64,000 bases of DNA from Ahaetulla prasina (lineage: Eukaryota > Chordata > Lepidosauria > Squamata > Colubridae). The stretch covers positions 66,539,064 to 66,603,063 of the forward strand of contig NC_080542.1 of the NCBI RefSeq assembly GCF_028640845.1. Direction: 5' to 3'. The notes under the pieces were generated by a model that was not told the origin of the DNA, made no database searches, and saw nothing but the letters and a program-made list of their open reading frames with translations. The position numbers were made by a program, and so were the translations under genes. Numbering within the stretch: the stretch's first letter is position 1; each line of letters opens with the position of its first letter. Shown piece by piece: positions 9,631 to 21,317 of the stretch.

Positions 9631-12116
9631 GTAAGTTCCATCATAGTTAGCAATTTGAAATTGATTTATAAAGGAAGTACATTAACTTGATAAATTGAAC
9701 TGGACCCTTTAGACTGTAAGTACAGGATCCCTATTCATTTCTCTATGCTGTTTTTTTTACAAACAGGAAGGGCAAAGAATTAGACTAACATTTCTCCTTC
9801 AAAATATTGTTTTCTATCTGTAATAAGATTTTAAATGGGGAGATTTAAAAAATAATATCCCCACCTGTTCATATGAGGATCAACCAAATATTGTGTGTTC
9901 TTCTACTTAGAATCCTATTTTATACTACCCAGCTAAATATTTCTGATTTTGCTAGTAGATGGAGGACTTTGACTTTCAAACATTTTATTTATTTTCCATC
10001 CAAATAAAGAGGGGGGGATCACCCTCAGGTGACTCTAGGTGGCTTACAATAAAATAAAAACAATATGAAATATTAAAATGATAAGCATTAACATTAAAGT
10101 TAGCAAAAATGTCTGAAGAAGGAAGCAGAATGCAAACAGGACAGAACCCTCTCTCAGTCCATCAACCAGCTCCAATATGGAATGTCTCCCATCAGGACCC
10201 AAGACCAATGGGCAGAGCCAGGTTTTATGACTATCCTATGCAAGGCCAAAAAGAGGGGGTGGGATCTCACCTTTATTTATTTATTTTATTTTATTTATTT
10301 ATTTTGTCACAACAATATATATAAGCATCACATAAAAATATTATATAGTATATAAACATATATATATATATTATTTATTTATTTATTTATTATATTTGTA
10401 TACCGCCCTTCTCCCGAAGGACTCAGGGCGGTTCACAGCCAATAAAAACAACAGAAAACATATAATACATATAAAACAGCTAAAAAAAGAATAGAAAACT
10501 TATTCAATTGATGGCCTAAAACTTTTAAATACAAATTTAAAACCCCATTTAAAACCCCTGATTTAAAACCCCAATTTAAAACTATGTTCACACTAGTCCT
10601 GCTCTTCGAAACAATAACGCGGCTGAAGGTCCTGAGGTCGGGGAGTTGACGAAGCCCCAGAGGGAGCTCGTTCCAGAGGGTAGGAGCCCCCACAGAGAAG
10701 GCCCTCCCCCTGGAGGTCGCCAGCCAACATTGTTTAGCTGATGGTATCCGGAGGAGGCCCTCTCTGTGAGAGTGCACTGGTCGGTGAGAGGCTACTGGTG
10801 GCAGTAGGCGGTCCCGTAAATATCCTGGCCCTAAGCCATGGAGCGCTTTAAAGGTGATAACAAGTACCTTGAAGTGAACCCGGAAGACCACCGGGAGCCA
10901 GTGCAGACTGCGCAGGAGGGGTGTTACACGGGAGCCACAAGGTGCTCCCTCTATCACATTCTGGACCAGTTGGAGTCTCCGGGTACCCTTCAAGGGGAGC
11001 CCCATGTAGAGAGCATTGCAGTAGTCCAGGTGGGATGTAACAAGGGCATGAGCGACCGTGCATAAGGAAGCCCGATCCAGAAAGGGGCGTAACTGGCGTA
11101 TCAGGCGAACCTGATGAAAAGTTCCCCTGGCGACGGCCGTCATATGATCTTCTAAAGACAGCCGTACATCCAGGAGGACGCCCAGATTGCGAGCCCTTTC
11201 CGTGGGGGCCAATAGCTCACCCCCAATGGTCAGCAATGGAATTAGCTGACTGTACCGGGCCGCCGGCATCCACAGCCACTCGGTCTTGGTGGGATTGAGT
11301 CTGAGTCTGTTCCTCCCCATCCAGACCCGTACGGCCTCCAGGCACTGGGACATCACTTCAACAGCCTCGTTGGGGTGGTTAGGGGTGGAAATATAGAGCT
11401 GAGTATCATCAGCGTATAGATGACAACTCACCACAAGACCACGGATGATCTCACCCAGCGGCTTCATATAGATGTTGAACAGAAGAGGTGAGAGAACCGA
11501 CCCTTGCGGCACCCCACATAAGAGGCGCCTCGGGGCCAATCTCTGCCCTCCTGTCAACACCGTCTGCGACCGGTCATAGAGGTAGGAGGAGAACCACCGA
11601 TGAACAGTGCCCCCCACTCCAAGTCCCCCGAGCCAGCGCAGCAGGATACCATGGGCAATGGTATCAAAAGCCGCTGAGAGATCTAATAGGACCAGGACAG
11701 AGGAACAACTTCTGTCCCGAGCCCTCAAGAGATCATCAACCAACGCGACCAAGGCTGTTTCCGTGCTGTAACCAGGCCGGAAACTGGACTGGAATGGATC
11801 AAGATAGACAGTTTCATCCAGGTACTGGGGCAACTGTTGTGCAACCACACTCTCGACAACCTTTGCCACAAAGCGAAGGTTGGAGACAGGACGATAACTT
11901 TCTAAAATAGCTGGGTCCAGGGTAGGCTTCTTGAGGAGGGGCCTCACCACCGCCTCTTTCAAGGCAGTAGGGAAAACACCCTCCATCAAAGAAGCGTTCA
12001 CAATTTTCTGGAGCCAACCTCGTGTCACCTCCCGGGTGGCCAGCACCAACCAGGAGGGACACGGGTCCAATAAACATGTGGTCACATTCAATATGAGGTA
12101 ATATAAGGAAGTATAA

Positions 12117-12197
<81 letters not shown>

Positions 12198-13741
12198 GGT
12201 CTTTGGTTATTCGGGTTTTCTCCCGCGTAAAATTGGAAGTGTCTTGGCGACGTTTCGACGAAGTCTCATTCGTCATCTTCAGGCTTCAGCTTCGTGCTTC
12301 TGGGAGCAATGTGTGATTGCAGCTGTTTCTTCCTTTTTAACTGCTAGTGGGGGTTTGAACTGATTGGGTGGGAGCTTGGCTGTGCTCTGATTGGATGGGG
12401 TTTTTTTGGTGCTCTGATTGGCTGGGGGTGTGTCCTGTTTGGGTGGGGGCTTGGTTGTGCTCAGATTAATGTGAGTTGCAGGGGGATTTGAGCTGCTGAG
12501 TTGCATTGCTGTTGTTTGGCTTCATGTTTGTGGTCGTGCTACATCTTCATAGTGGGTGTCTGTCTGCTGTATGTATGGATTGGAGAGGTTTGAAATGGCT
12601 AATGTTGCAGCTACGGTCTGGCTTCTGGTCCTTGGTCTTGCTTCCTGATCAGTGTGGGTTTGGGTCTGCTTTCTGGGTGGATGTGTGATGGTGACATCCT
12701 GTGTGGACCTCGTGAGTGTGGGTCTGGTGTCATTCCTCGTGTTAGGGACTCGTTTGTCAATAAGGGTGGGTTTCCAAATGGCTGGTAGGCGGGAGGTATC
12801 ATCTGGTTTGTTCATACTATGTGGGCGTTTTTCTATCTCGATGGCTTCTCTGATTATTCTGTTGTTAAAGTGTTCAGTTTTGGCGATAGTTCTGGTCTTT
12901 TTAAAGTCAATATCGTGTCCTGTGGCTTTAAGGTGTTGGACCAGGGAAGAAGTTGGTTCCTCTTTTTTGACTGAGTTCTTGTGTTCTTCAATGTTGTTCA
13001 CTCATCTCTAGAACAAAACGCTTAGCTGACGAACAACACCTAAAAACCGAACTACACACTCTCACAAATGTACTAACATCCAATGGATTCCAGAGAAATA
13101 AGATTACCAAACTAATCCAAAAAGAACCCCCCACTAAAATCCAAGACAGAGAACAAGAAAATGGCACAGCCGTCCTCCCATATATAAAAGGCACCACAGA
13201 CAGAATCAGCAAGATCCTCCACAAACATAACATTAAGACAGCATTCTGCACAAACCAAAAAATATCCACCATCCTAAGAAACCCCAAAGACAAAATTGAG
13301 TTAGAAAATCAAGGAGTATATGAAATCCCATGCACCACCTGCCCCACCACATACATCGGACAAACCAACAGAAGAATAAGTGCACGCATTGAAGAACACA
13401 AGAACTCAGTCAAAAAAGAGGAACCAACTTCTTCCCTGGTCCAACACCTTATATATATATGTTTTCTGAGGTTTTCGCGGGTGTTTGTATGTAGGTCTTT
13501 GGTTATTCGGGTTTTCTCCCGCGTAAAATTGGAAGTGTCTTGGCGACGTTTCGACGAAGTCTCATTCGTCATCTTCAGGCTTCAGCTTCGTGCTTCTGGG
13601 AGCCGTCACACATTGGGAGCAGTCACATATTGCTCCCAGAAGCACGAAGCTGAAGCCTGAAGATGACGAATAGAGACTTCGTCGAAACGTCGCCAAGACA
13701 CTTCCAATTTTACGCGGGAGAAAACCCGAATAACCAAAGAC

Positions 13742-13776
<35 letters not shown>

Positions 13777-16700
13777 TATATATATATGAAGAAAAAAACA
13801 GGCGAGCTGTATTCTAGAATTGGCCTAGCAAATGTTTTATATGCTCTGGTTAGTAGTGTAGTGTTTTTGGAAAAGAAGCTATGCAGGATTAGGTTTACAA
13901 CTCTTAGAGCCTTTTTTGCTATGTAGTTGCAGTGAGTTTTGGCACTTAGATCATTTGATATGAAAACTCCAAGGTCTTTAACAGGGTGGGGGTCATCTAT
14001 TAAGTAATGTCCATCAAGCTTGTACTTAGTGTTTGGGTTCTTTTTTCCAATATGTAAGACTGAGCATTTGCTGGTTGAGATTTGGAGTTGCCAAGTTTTA
14101 GACCAAGCGGTTAGATGATCAAGGTCTTTTTGAATGGTAGATGTATTGTCGGTAATGTTAAATAGTTTGACATCGTCAGCAAAGAGAACGCAATTACTTG
14201 AGATATGGCCACAAAGATCATTTATGTATTGTATGAAGAGCGTAGGTCCAAGAACGCTACCTTGAGGAACGCCACTCTTGACAGGAACAGGATTTGATAA
14301 AGCATTGCACTTGTTGTCTGCTAGACAGAAAAGCAGATATCCATTTGTGAAGGGGTCCTGAAATGCCATAAGATTTTAGTTTTAGGAGAAGTTTATCATG
14401 TACTACTGAGTCAAAAGCCTTGCAGAAGTCTATGTAGATTGCATCTATTGCTTTGCCTTGATCAAGATTTGTAGTCCATATGTTTTTACAGTGGAGAAGT
14501 TGTAAGTTACATGATAATTTTTTTCTGAAACCAAATTGTTTATTAGAGAGTAGGTTGTTTATTTCTAAGTGGAAGGTAATGGATTAGTTGATGATTGATT
14601 CCATTACTTTGATGATTGATTTCCATTACTTTGCCCTCTGGAACATTATGGAGGCATAATGTTCCAGAGGGCAGAAGCCTTGGCAGAAAAGGCTCTTCTC
14701 CTGGACCCTGCCAGGTGAAATTTCTTTGCTGGTGCAGGAAAGACAGGCCAATCCCATTGGGTGATAAATGGTGCTTTATAAATAGTGTTTCTAAGGAAAA
14801 CATACTGATATTTACAAATCCAAAATTTGCCTTGAATATGGGTCTGACTGACAATGCTTGAGTCTTAAAATAAATTATAAGAAATAAGGTATACATTTTG
14901 GTATACATACCAAAAAGGTATGCAAATCACACATGAGGGCTCTGGCATAAAACTTTATTTTTTCAGATTCAAAGTTTAGAAGATATATATTTTGTAGTTA
15001 AGATCTTTTTGAAAATTATTTGATTTTGTAGAATCCCAACTCATTTGTGATACATTTTCAACAACAAAAAGATATAAATAACCTTAGCTGATAATGGATT
15101 TTATAAATCTTATTTTTCCTACATAGCTTAATATTTCATATATCAAACGAGTTTCCAGAACAGTAGCTATACTTCTTTCACTGCAAAATAATTTTCTATT
15201 CATCGTACAAGTTTATAGGGAAAAAAGCAAATGATGCAACAAAGTTCTGTTGTTCTGCCAAAACAATTCTATAAATGTAGATTTTGCCATCATGCTCTAC
15301 TTTCATAAATAGAGCAAGATATGACCCGCCATTTGCTAAGAAATAGAAACACAAGAAACTTGTGGTTGGTAAACATTACTAAAACTCATACTTTGCTTGC
15401 TATTGGATTGCCAACCAATGGACTGATTTTCTCAAAAGGGCAGGCAGCACTAGAAGGCAAAATGTTGTGTTAGTATCAATGCTGAAATCATAATTCCAAG
15501 GCACCAATGGAGATATCGAATTTCCAAATTTATCTGACTAAGTAGTGGACAAGTATATAAAAATCCAGAATAATGTGATATATAAATAGCAATGTATTTA
15601 AAGTTGCTTACAGATAGGAGATTTTTAAAACTTGAGTACAGGTCAGAATTATCACTCAGTCAATCAAGTTTACTGAACCTTATGGGTCTACATTTGTGCT
15701 AAATGTTGCTCTTCCAGGCTAGATTCATTGCTGCAAAACTATGGAAAACAACTAAGAGGCCTTTTCTATTCCCTAAGCAAATTCTAGCCAAATAAACAGT
15801 GGTATCTTGTTTTTAAGATTTATCAAGATGTAAAACAGCTATGACGACTCTGGTGGGAGAATTTATTGAAAGGAATAATTACTTTCTAAAAAAGAGGGTT
15901 TCTTTTTCTTTTGCCCTACTCCTTTGTTTCTACTGACTTATCGGTAATTTTATTCCTTTTTCATTAATTGTAGTGGAGGAAATGAATGCAAATCCAGTTC
16001 TGATGCTGGTGTACTTAGTCCCTGTCTCATTTCTGATGAAATATTTCAAGAATGATATTTTCCATCTGGTACATCTAAAACATCTCTGCCTAACTTTTGA
16101 GGGGCCTTTGAACCTTGGGGTATCATCTCCTGGTCTATAGATATGAATAGAGAACTTTAAAGCAGAGAGCAGGACAGGGACTCTTGATATAAAGGGACAT
16201 GAAATACTGACATGAAATAGAAAGAACGTGGTTTGCAACAGTGACTTTATCTCCCCTGATATTTTTGAATCCCCTATTCCAAGCTGGGAAGTAAGCAATT
16301 TAATCCCTGTTTTAGTCACATTTGGGATGGATGAGCAAAGAACAACAAACCCCTTATTTGCTCAATACAAAGTGACTTTCTAATACGAAGAAGCTTCTTG
16401 GATAAGAAAGTCCAGTTGCCTCTTGAAAAAAGCACTTTTGGGACTGTAAAAGGAAGGAAATTCTAGGAGACTCACAGCACTTTAATTTTCTTGGCTTGAG
16501 CATCAGTTGGTCTGATTAATATTTAACTGTGTTCTTTTTTGATATTCTGTCCAAAATAATATTGTTTTTCTTTTTTGCTTTTTTATTCAGGAGTTTTCTC
16601 TAGAACAAAATACTATCAGGATGCTCTTAAGCACCTTCAAGCAGACCCCATAGCCCTAGAAGCACTTGGTGCTCCCCCTCTGAAAGTTCACTACATCAGC

Positions 16701-19700
16701 TTGAGAGACAAGAGCAACCGCGTTGATAAGTCAACAGCCCAGGTAACCAGCAGATGCATTAGGTTAGGAGCTGATGGTGAAGTAAGGAAACAGAAGTCAT
16801 GACAAAGAACAAAAAACAGTTTCAGTTTGACTAGCTTTATAGGATGTTTTTAAAGTCAATACAGAAAATGGTATGCTAAGTAGCAGAGACAGGTTTCTGA
16901 AAGTTTGGAATTATTATTGAATATTATTCAGTAATTTAAAATGGTAGTACTTGTAGTTATACTAGTAATAATGTGTAAAAAAATAATGTGTCATACTGAT
17001 TTTGAAAGAGGCTCCAAATGGATTCAACAAATTTTAAACTTTGCCTAAACCTCCTAATATCTTCAAAGTTTTTATTTAATCTCATACAGGTAGTTCTTGC
17101 TTACTGACCACAATTGGGACAGGCAAGTCTATCACCAAGTATCACAGTTGCTAAGCAGAAAATCACATGACCATAATGGACTTATGGCATCATGTCCCAT
17201 TTTATTGTATTGAAATATTACATAATTGTGACTTAACGATTTTATTTCTTTATTCTCTGTTAACTGCTTATCATAATCTGGTTACGAAGCACACAAATGG
17301 TGATTGTGATTATAGGATATTGTGATGGTTGTCAAAGTTGGTTTTTTACACCATTATAAATATTAAACAATTATAACATTATAACATTATAAATATTAAA
17401 TAAGGACTACCTTTAGTAAGATACCCAGATTTTGAAAATAATGCAAGTGGTCTTAGAATGATTTCACTATCTATACGAGACTAATCTGATTTGAACTAAA
17501 TTTTAAACTTAATGGATTAATATCCGTAAATTTGCAAAAGATTACCTTGGCACAGTATACATTTTATGGCAGTATTTCCACGCTTTTAATTTTTTGGCTA
17601 GGACTCAAATCATTGTTTTCAACATTCAGTTGATTACATTGTGATATTAATTTGGTTGGAAAATTAACAATAGCCAAAGTATATGAACATGAAATCATTT
17701 CCAATTGTAGGAAAATGAAATTGGTTCTTTCAACATTATTTGTCCATCTAACAAGGAAGATTTTAGCATACAACTGAACAGGAAGTCCAGTGTTGCTGAG
17801 AATGACCACTCATTGGTAGAAAATTTAGAATAGAATAGAATAGAATAGAATAGAAAAATTTTATTATCACTTTGAATGCACACTAATTGGCATACATTAA
17901 GATGAAATTTTGTTGCATACAGCTCTCAAAGGATCACCACCTCCAATATATACTACATAAACCTGAATAAATGAATAAACAAACAAAATAAATAAATAAA
18001 AAGTTACATATATAATATATGTTTACATTTAAAAGATCCTGGCTATGTCCCCTAATATCTTCTTTAAAAAAAATCCCATACCAAAATATTCTTCTTAGAC
18101 CTCAGGAGTTATGTGACTAGACTTCAATAAGTAAATTCATTCTATATAAGACTAATTTGGCTTCAATTGATATGGATGGATAATTTACAAATGGGAAGAT
18201 CATCTCTACTTAAATCCATGTAATGAATTAGGTGCTGATTTGACTAGATCAGAATTCAAGAATGAGGATTTTTATTCACCAAATCTTTCTGAACTCCCTA
18301 TCAGTTGTCTTAATTATGGATGTTAAGCATTTGGAAATAACTGGAAGAAGACAAGATTCCCACTATTGGTCTGAAAGGTCTAAGAAACTTCATATAGGTA
18401 ACTTTCCATTTATGACTGCAGTTAGAACCAGAATTTCCATTGCTAAGCAAGATGGTTGTTAAGGGAGTTGTGCCTGATTTTATGACCTTTTTTGCCTTGG
18501 CTTTTAAGCAAATCACTGAAATTTTTAAATGAATCTGGCTTCTCCCCTTGACTTTTGCTTGTCAGAAGCCAGCTAGGAAGGTCATAAAGGCAATCACATG
18601 ACCCTGGGATGCTGCAGTTATCATAAATACACATTGGTTGCCAACACACAAATTTTGATCATGTGACCATAGGAATGCTGCAACAGTTGTTCATGTGAAA
18701 ACCAGTGGTGAGACATCTTTTTAAGTGCCATTGTGACTTTGAACAGTTGCTAAATAAATGGTTATATCTATCTATACAGTTTTTGTAGAATTGAAGGAAT
18801 CCTCACTACAGTCCAACTATTTGGAGTTGTTTATTATAATGAACAAAATGGCAAAGGATAAATAACTCAAGTCTGTAGTTCAGCCAGATAATAAAATTAG
18901 TGTGCATATAAACTCAATGTATACATGTTAAAGAGGTGTCTGTGGTTAATCAGATTGAATGAAGATAACTTTTGCTTAAGATTTTTCATACACTAGATTT
19001 TAAATCTACATTAAGAATGTTACCGTCAAAAGAATTCACATTTGCAAAAGTTCACCAGAAGGATTTCTTTTATAGGTAAAAATACCAGTATCTGGAAAAA
19101 AGTCAGGTGGTTATCTTCATGTTAATTCAGAAATGGATTTTTCCCTCAACAGGTAAGTTTTAAAAGATAGTGGTATTTGAACAACCATACAGTGTATGAT
19201 AGTTATTCTACCTTAAATAATGTACTATATTTAATAGCCTTAGAGGAGATATTGCAGTTTGATAAAAACAAATGGGTAATGAAACTGATAAAAATACAGA
19301 ACTGTGTATAATCACTACAAAATGCTGATGTAAATAAAGACATATTGTTAATTGAGTTGCTAATATAGATTTCCAAAAGTGATTCATGTAATGTTATACT
19401 ATATCCTCCCACTAGTGTAGGTTTTCACTGATTTGCATCTAGACTATATATTTTCCTCAGTAGGTATTTTTACCCATTGGAAACCAGATTGGGCAATACA
19501 AAAATAAGTAATAAAAAAAGTTCACTAGGAATATCAACAATTTAAAGCTTCTTTTATAAAATTAATGGTTTATCTAGTATTTATCTAGAAGACCTAAAAC
19601 AAATGATGTATTGGGAGGACTGCAGTAATGAATCTATTCTATGTTAAAATCTTATATTTCTACCATGTTCAAGTATATCATTTCTAACAAATTTTTGTGT

Positions 19701-19791
19701 TAGTTGGAGTCTACAGGAAGTGACGCTACAGCTCTGCAATGGCCACAGAATTCCAGTGTATGTTTCTTCTATGAAGACTATTTCTGGATAA
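9533..19791 (+). CDS. COA1: COA1, cytochrome c oxidase assembly factor 1 (four exons)
   Basis: Joined exons 9543-9630, 16591-16742, 19076-19152 and 19704-19791 give a 134-residue protein, close to the roughly 146 residues I recall for human COA1. Residues 9-29 form one hydrophobic segment ('[15 protein letters not shown]'), the inner-membrane anchor of this family. The soluble part contains '[13 protein letters not shown]', '[12 protein letters not shown]', 'KIPVSG' and 'NGHRIPVYV', each aligning with the human protein. COA1 is a small mitochondrial inner-membrane protein of the TIMM21/COA1 group acting in early complex IV and complex I assembly. Exons join in phase (1, 0, 2) with GT-AG borders. 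The C-terminus is short and lacks the acidic/Lys tail of human COA1. The gene converges on STK17A. Confidence 0.93.
9980..10270. repeat. degenerate interspersed repeat
   Basis: The phrases 'ggtgactctaggtggcttac', 'aggacccaagaccaatggg' and 'gcaaggccaaaaagaggggg' look like an old LINE/SINE 3' region. I cannot assign the family. Confidence 0.35.
10271..10371 (-). repeat. LINE-B 3' end fragment
   Basis: A TTTA-rich tail is followed by 'attttgtcacaacaatatat'. The same 3' terminus occurs at 56322-56350, and in reverse orientation near 43790. Only the tip of the element is present. Confidence 0.6.
10372..12095 (-). mobile_element. CR1-type LINE, copy A
   Basis: This is a 5'-truncated CR1 element read on the - strand. 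The open frame 12091-10433 (552 codons) covers the RT domain: '[14 protein letters not shown]', '[15 protein letters not shown]', '[17 protein letters not shown]' and the catalytic 'YADD'. The C-terminal block has '[21 protein letters not shown]'. The 3' end is the conserved 'cgcccttctcccgaaggact' motif with a TTTA tail. The frame is still open, so the insertion is fairly young, but the endonuclease part is missing. It sits in the first listed COA1 intron. Confidence 0.92.
12118..12194. repeat. (AT)n microsatellite
   Basis: A pure AT tract separates the CR1 copy from the 3' end of a PLE copy. PLE copies in this window repeatedly abut TA tracts. Confidence 0.97.
12195..13000 (-). mobile_element. 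Penelope-like element, copy 3 (- strand, 3' part)
   Basis: This carries the GIY-YIG endonuclease end and the Thr/Gln-rich C-terminal tail plus the non-coding 3' segment, read on the - strand. It contains '[20 protein letters not shown]', matching copies 1 and 2 with small changes. The hammerhead-like core lies at 12252-12282. The RT domain is absent. Confidence 0.88.
13003..13450 (+). mobile_element. Penelope-like element, copy 4 (+ strand, internal part)
   Basis: This inverted piece covers the RT C-terminal region and the start of the endonuclease (equivalent to about 5530-5985 of copy 2). It starts abruptly after copy 3 and ends at a short TA tract at 13451-13460. It has no 3' end of its own here. 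Confidence 0.85.
13461..13605 (-). mobile_element. Penelope-like element 3' end, copy 5 (- strand)
   Basis: Only the last ~145 bases of the element are present, including the outermost 'gttttctgaggttttcgcgg' segment and the hammerhead-like core at 13548-13578. It forms the left arm of a long hairpin with 13632-13741. Confidence 0.85.
13632..13741 (+). mobile_element. Penelope-like element 3' end, copy 6 (+ strand)
   Basis: This is the reverse complement of 13495-13603 with about one inserted base. It includes the hammerhead-like core (13657-13688) and ends at a TA/CA tract. Confidence 0.85.
13742..13788. repeat. (AT)n/(AC)n/(AT)n microsatellite
   Basis: A TA run passes to a CA run and back to TA, abutting the PLE 3' end. 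Confidence 0.95.
13796..14565 (-). mobile_element. LINE-B reverse transcriptase fragment, copy 1
   Basis: The - strand encodes RT blocks '[17 protein letters not shown]' (near 14400), '[20 protein letters not shown]' and the catalytic 'FADD', then '[11 protein letters not shown]' and '[13 protein letters not shown]'. The pattern belongs to the jockey/CR1/I superclade of non-LTR RTs but is clearly a different family from the CR1 copies. The upstream part is out of frame with the downstream part near 14370. Related pieces lie at 43300-43825 and 56322-57113. Confidence 0.8.
14632..14673. repeat. perfect 19-bp inverted repeat with 4-base loop
   Basis: 14632-14650 'tgccctctggaacattatg' is exactly the reverse complement of 14655-14673, separated by 'gagg'. 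It lies just before sequence resembling the CR1 'aaggctcttctcctggac' region. Confidence 0.9.
14680..16590. other. COA1 intron sequence, mostly unassigned
   Basis: A short old CR1-like stretch follows the hairpin (to about 14760). Around 16385-16450 is a copy of the 'tccagttgcctcttgaaaaa' repeat also seen at 38.6 and 52.7 kb. No exon is seen elsewhere until the acceptor at 16590. Confidence 0.45.
16591..16742 (+). CDS. COA1: COA1 second coding exon
   Basis: A pyrimidine-rich acceptor ends at 16590 and the donor 'gtaacc' starts at 16743. The 152 bases encode residues 30-80, including '[13 protein letters not shown]' and '[12 protein letters not shown]', the best conserved part of COA1. Confidence 0.95.
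17090..17413. repeat. dispersed repeat family C, copy 2
   Basis: It opens with 'acaggtagttcttgcttac' and closes with 'ataaggactaccttta', its approximate inverse, and holds 'aatcacatgaccataatgg'. It matches the family at 385-776. Confidence 0.6.
17828..18001 (-). repeat. (GAATA)n microsatellite at a LINE 3' end
   Basis: Five GAATA units are followed on the + strand by 'ttttattatcactttgaatg' and an AAATA-rich end. In reverse complement this ends 'ccaattagtgtgcattc...attctattctattc', like the tail of the L2-like LINE at 44.6 kb. AATAG-type microsatellites seeded by LINE tails are characteristic of snake genomes. Confidence 0.6.
18395..18768. repeat. dispersed repeat family C, copy 3
   Basis: It begins 'ataggtaactttccatttat' and includes 'ttgctaagcaagatgg', 'gcaatcacatgaccctggga' and 'ttgatcatgtgaccatagga'. 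It is a diverged copy of the 385-776 family. Confidence 0.55.
19076..19152 (+). CDS. COA1: COA1 third coding exon
   Basis: The acceptor 'ttttatag' ends at 19075 and the donor 'gtaagt' starts at 19153. The exon encodes '[18 protein letters not shown]', matching the KIPVSG block of COA1. Confidence 0.93.
19704..19791 (+). CDS. COA1: COA1 last coding exon
   Basis: The acceptor 'tgtgttag' ends at 19703. The exon encodes '[20 protein letters not shown]' and stops with TAA at 19789-19791. Human COA1 has 'W.LDEV...L.DG..IPV' at this place. The last eight residues do not resemble the human tail. Confidence 0.93.
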
Positions 19792-19846
19792 AATATGTAA
19801 TATATAGAACTGAATTATTACTACTTGTATTAGTATATTCAAATTC

Positions 19847-19852
19847 AATAAA
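19847..19852 (+). promoter_or_regulatory. COA1: candidate polyadenylation signal of COA1
   Basis: AATAAA lies 56 bases after the stop, in AT-rich sequence. It is the first canonical signal downstream of the stop. Confidence 0.6.
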
Positions 19853-19885
19853 CATTCTTACGGACATCCAGAATATATGAACCAT

Positions 19886-21260
19886 TTATTTATTATTTAA
19901 AGTGTAATTGCCTTCATGACTACTCTGAGTAGTTTACAGTTAGAAATGTAAAAGAAATGCAAAATAAAATTACAGAGAGAGAAGAATGTAGCTGAACAGA
20001 GGACAGAATTAAAAGAAATCCATATATAGTGTACCGATCTCCTAAATATGTAAAGTTAGACAGTAAAACCTGTCTTACTCAGAGAGAGTTCTATAGGCAG
20101 ACCCATAATTATTTATGTAACAAATTGATATTGCTGTCCATCTCACCAAATATAACTCTGGGCAGCATAAAAACAACAGTTAAAATGTCACATTAAAAAT
20201 TTTAAATAAAACCAAGATTGCAGAAGAATATCCATCTAAATATAGTGTAACTATTGTGCAGGCTGGCTATGGGATCCCCAGGGTTATTGGAAAAAATATA
20301 TTTTCTGAAAGTTTAGCAGTAAAGGGCTCATTTCACCTTGTGGAGAGATGATGTTCTAGAGGACTGGATCATAGCAGAAAAGGCATGCTGTCTGGGTCTC
20401 ATCAGAATAAACTATTTAGCAGCTGAGACCCACAGCATATCCCTGTTGCTAGACTTCTTGAATTGGGTAGATATGTTTGTGAAGAGATGGCAGGAGGTTT
20501 GGATTTTCAGATTTGTTTATGTAGTTATGTAATAAAGTAGAATTAACTCATGTTTCCTTGTCTGCTTGGGAAATTGATACATCCTAGGGCACACAGCCAC
20601 ATTCTGCACTGATTTTAAGTTTCTGGATATTTTTCAAGAGCAGTCCATGTATATAGCACATTACAGAAGTGACCAGAGCATGAGGATCCAGAAGAGTGCA
20701 ACTGGTGCACAACACAAACATGTACAAAAGCTATCCTAACCATGAGTGCCACTTCCTCCTTAAGCAGTAGTTGTGAATCTGGAGAAGGACCCCCAGATTG
20801 TGCATCATGTCTGGAGTAGCTCTAGTAACAAAAATGGTAAAGTCCCAGATCCTGCAGCACAAAATTTAGACCCATTCAGTCTTGCCAAGGTTCCTTTTGT
20901 TATTTTTATAGACCTCTGAAGCCTGATATCAACGGCATTGGCAGGTTGGAGATATGTAATTGATGTTTATGAGCACACTATACTTCATCCCAAGGCAATA
21001 AATTTACCCTGCAACAGATGTTAAACAGGAATGGAGAGGTAACAAACCTTGTAACATCCCACGTATCCATATTCTGTTGTCATTAAATGAAAGTTGTGTC
21101 TTAATTCATTTATAAATCTGAGCTCAAGGAACAATGGTAAGCTACTCTTTCTGCCTTGGAAATATTTGCTAGCCTTGGCCAACTTATCTCCCATAATGTT
21201 GATTGGAAATACAGATATTTCGTTCCATATCTAGTCATAAAATATTCTGGGTGATTGAGA
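19886..21260 (-). repeat. ancient decayed CR1 LINE
   Basis: Scattered stretches line up in the same order with the young CR1 copies on the - strand. Examples are 'gcagaaaaggcatgctgtct' (cf. 10695-10745), 'aggacccccagattgtgcat' (cf. 11175-11195) and 'cagatgttaaacaggaatgg' (cf. 11465-11485). Many changes and indels show it is much older than copies A and B. Confidence 0.55.
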
Positions 21261-21317
21261 GCCACTAGTATAATTTACAGCATTATCTATTTTCTTTGTT
21301 GCAAAGAGGACACAGTA

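Noticed and set aside
15930..16319. 129-codon frame on -
   Set aside because: No recognisable domain, no splice support, and located in a COA1 intron.
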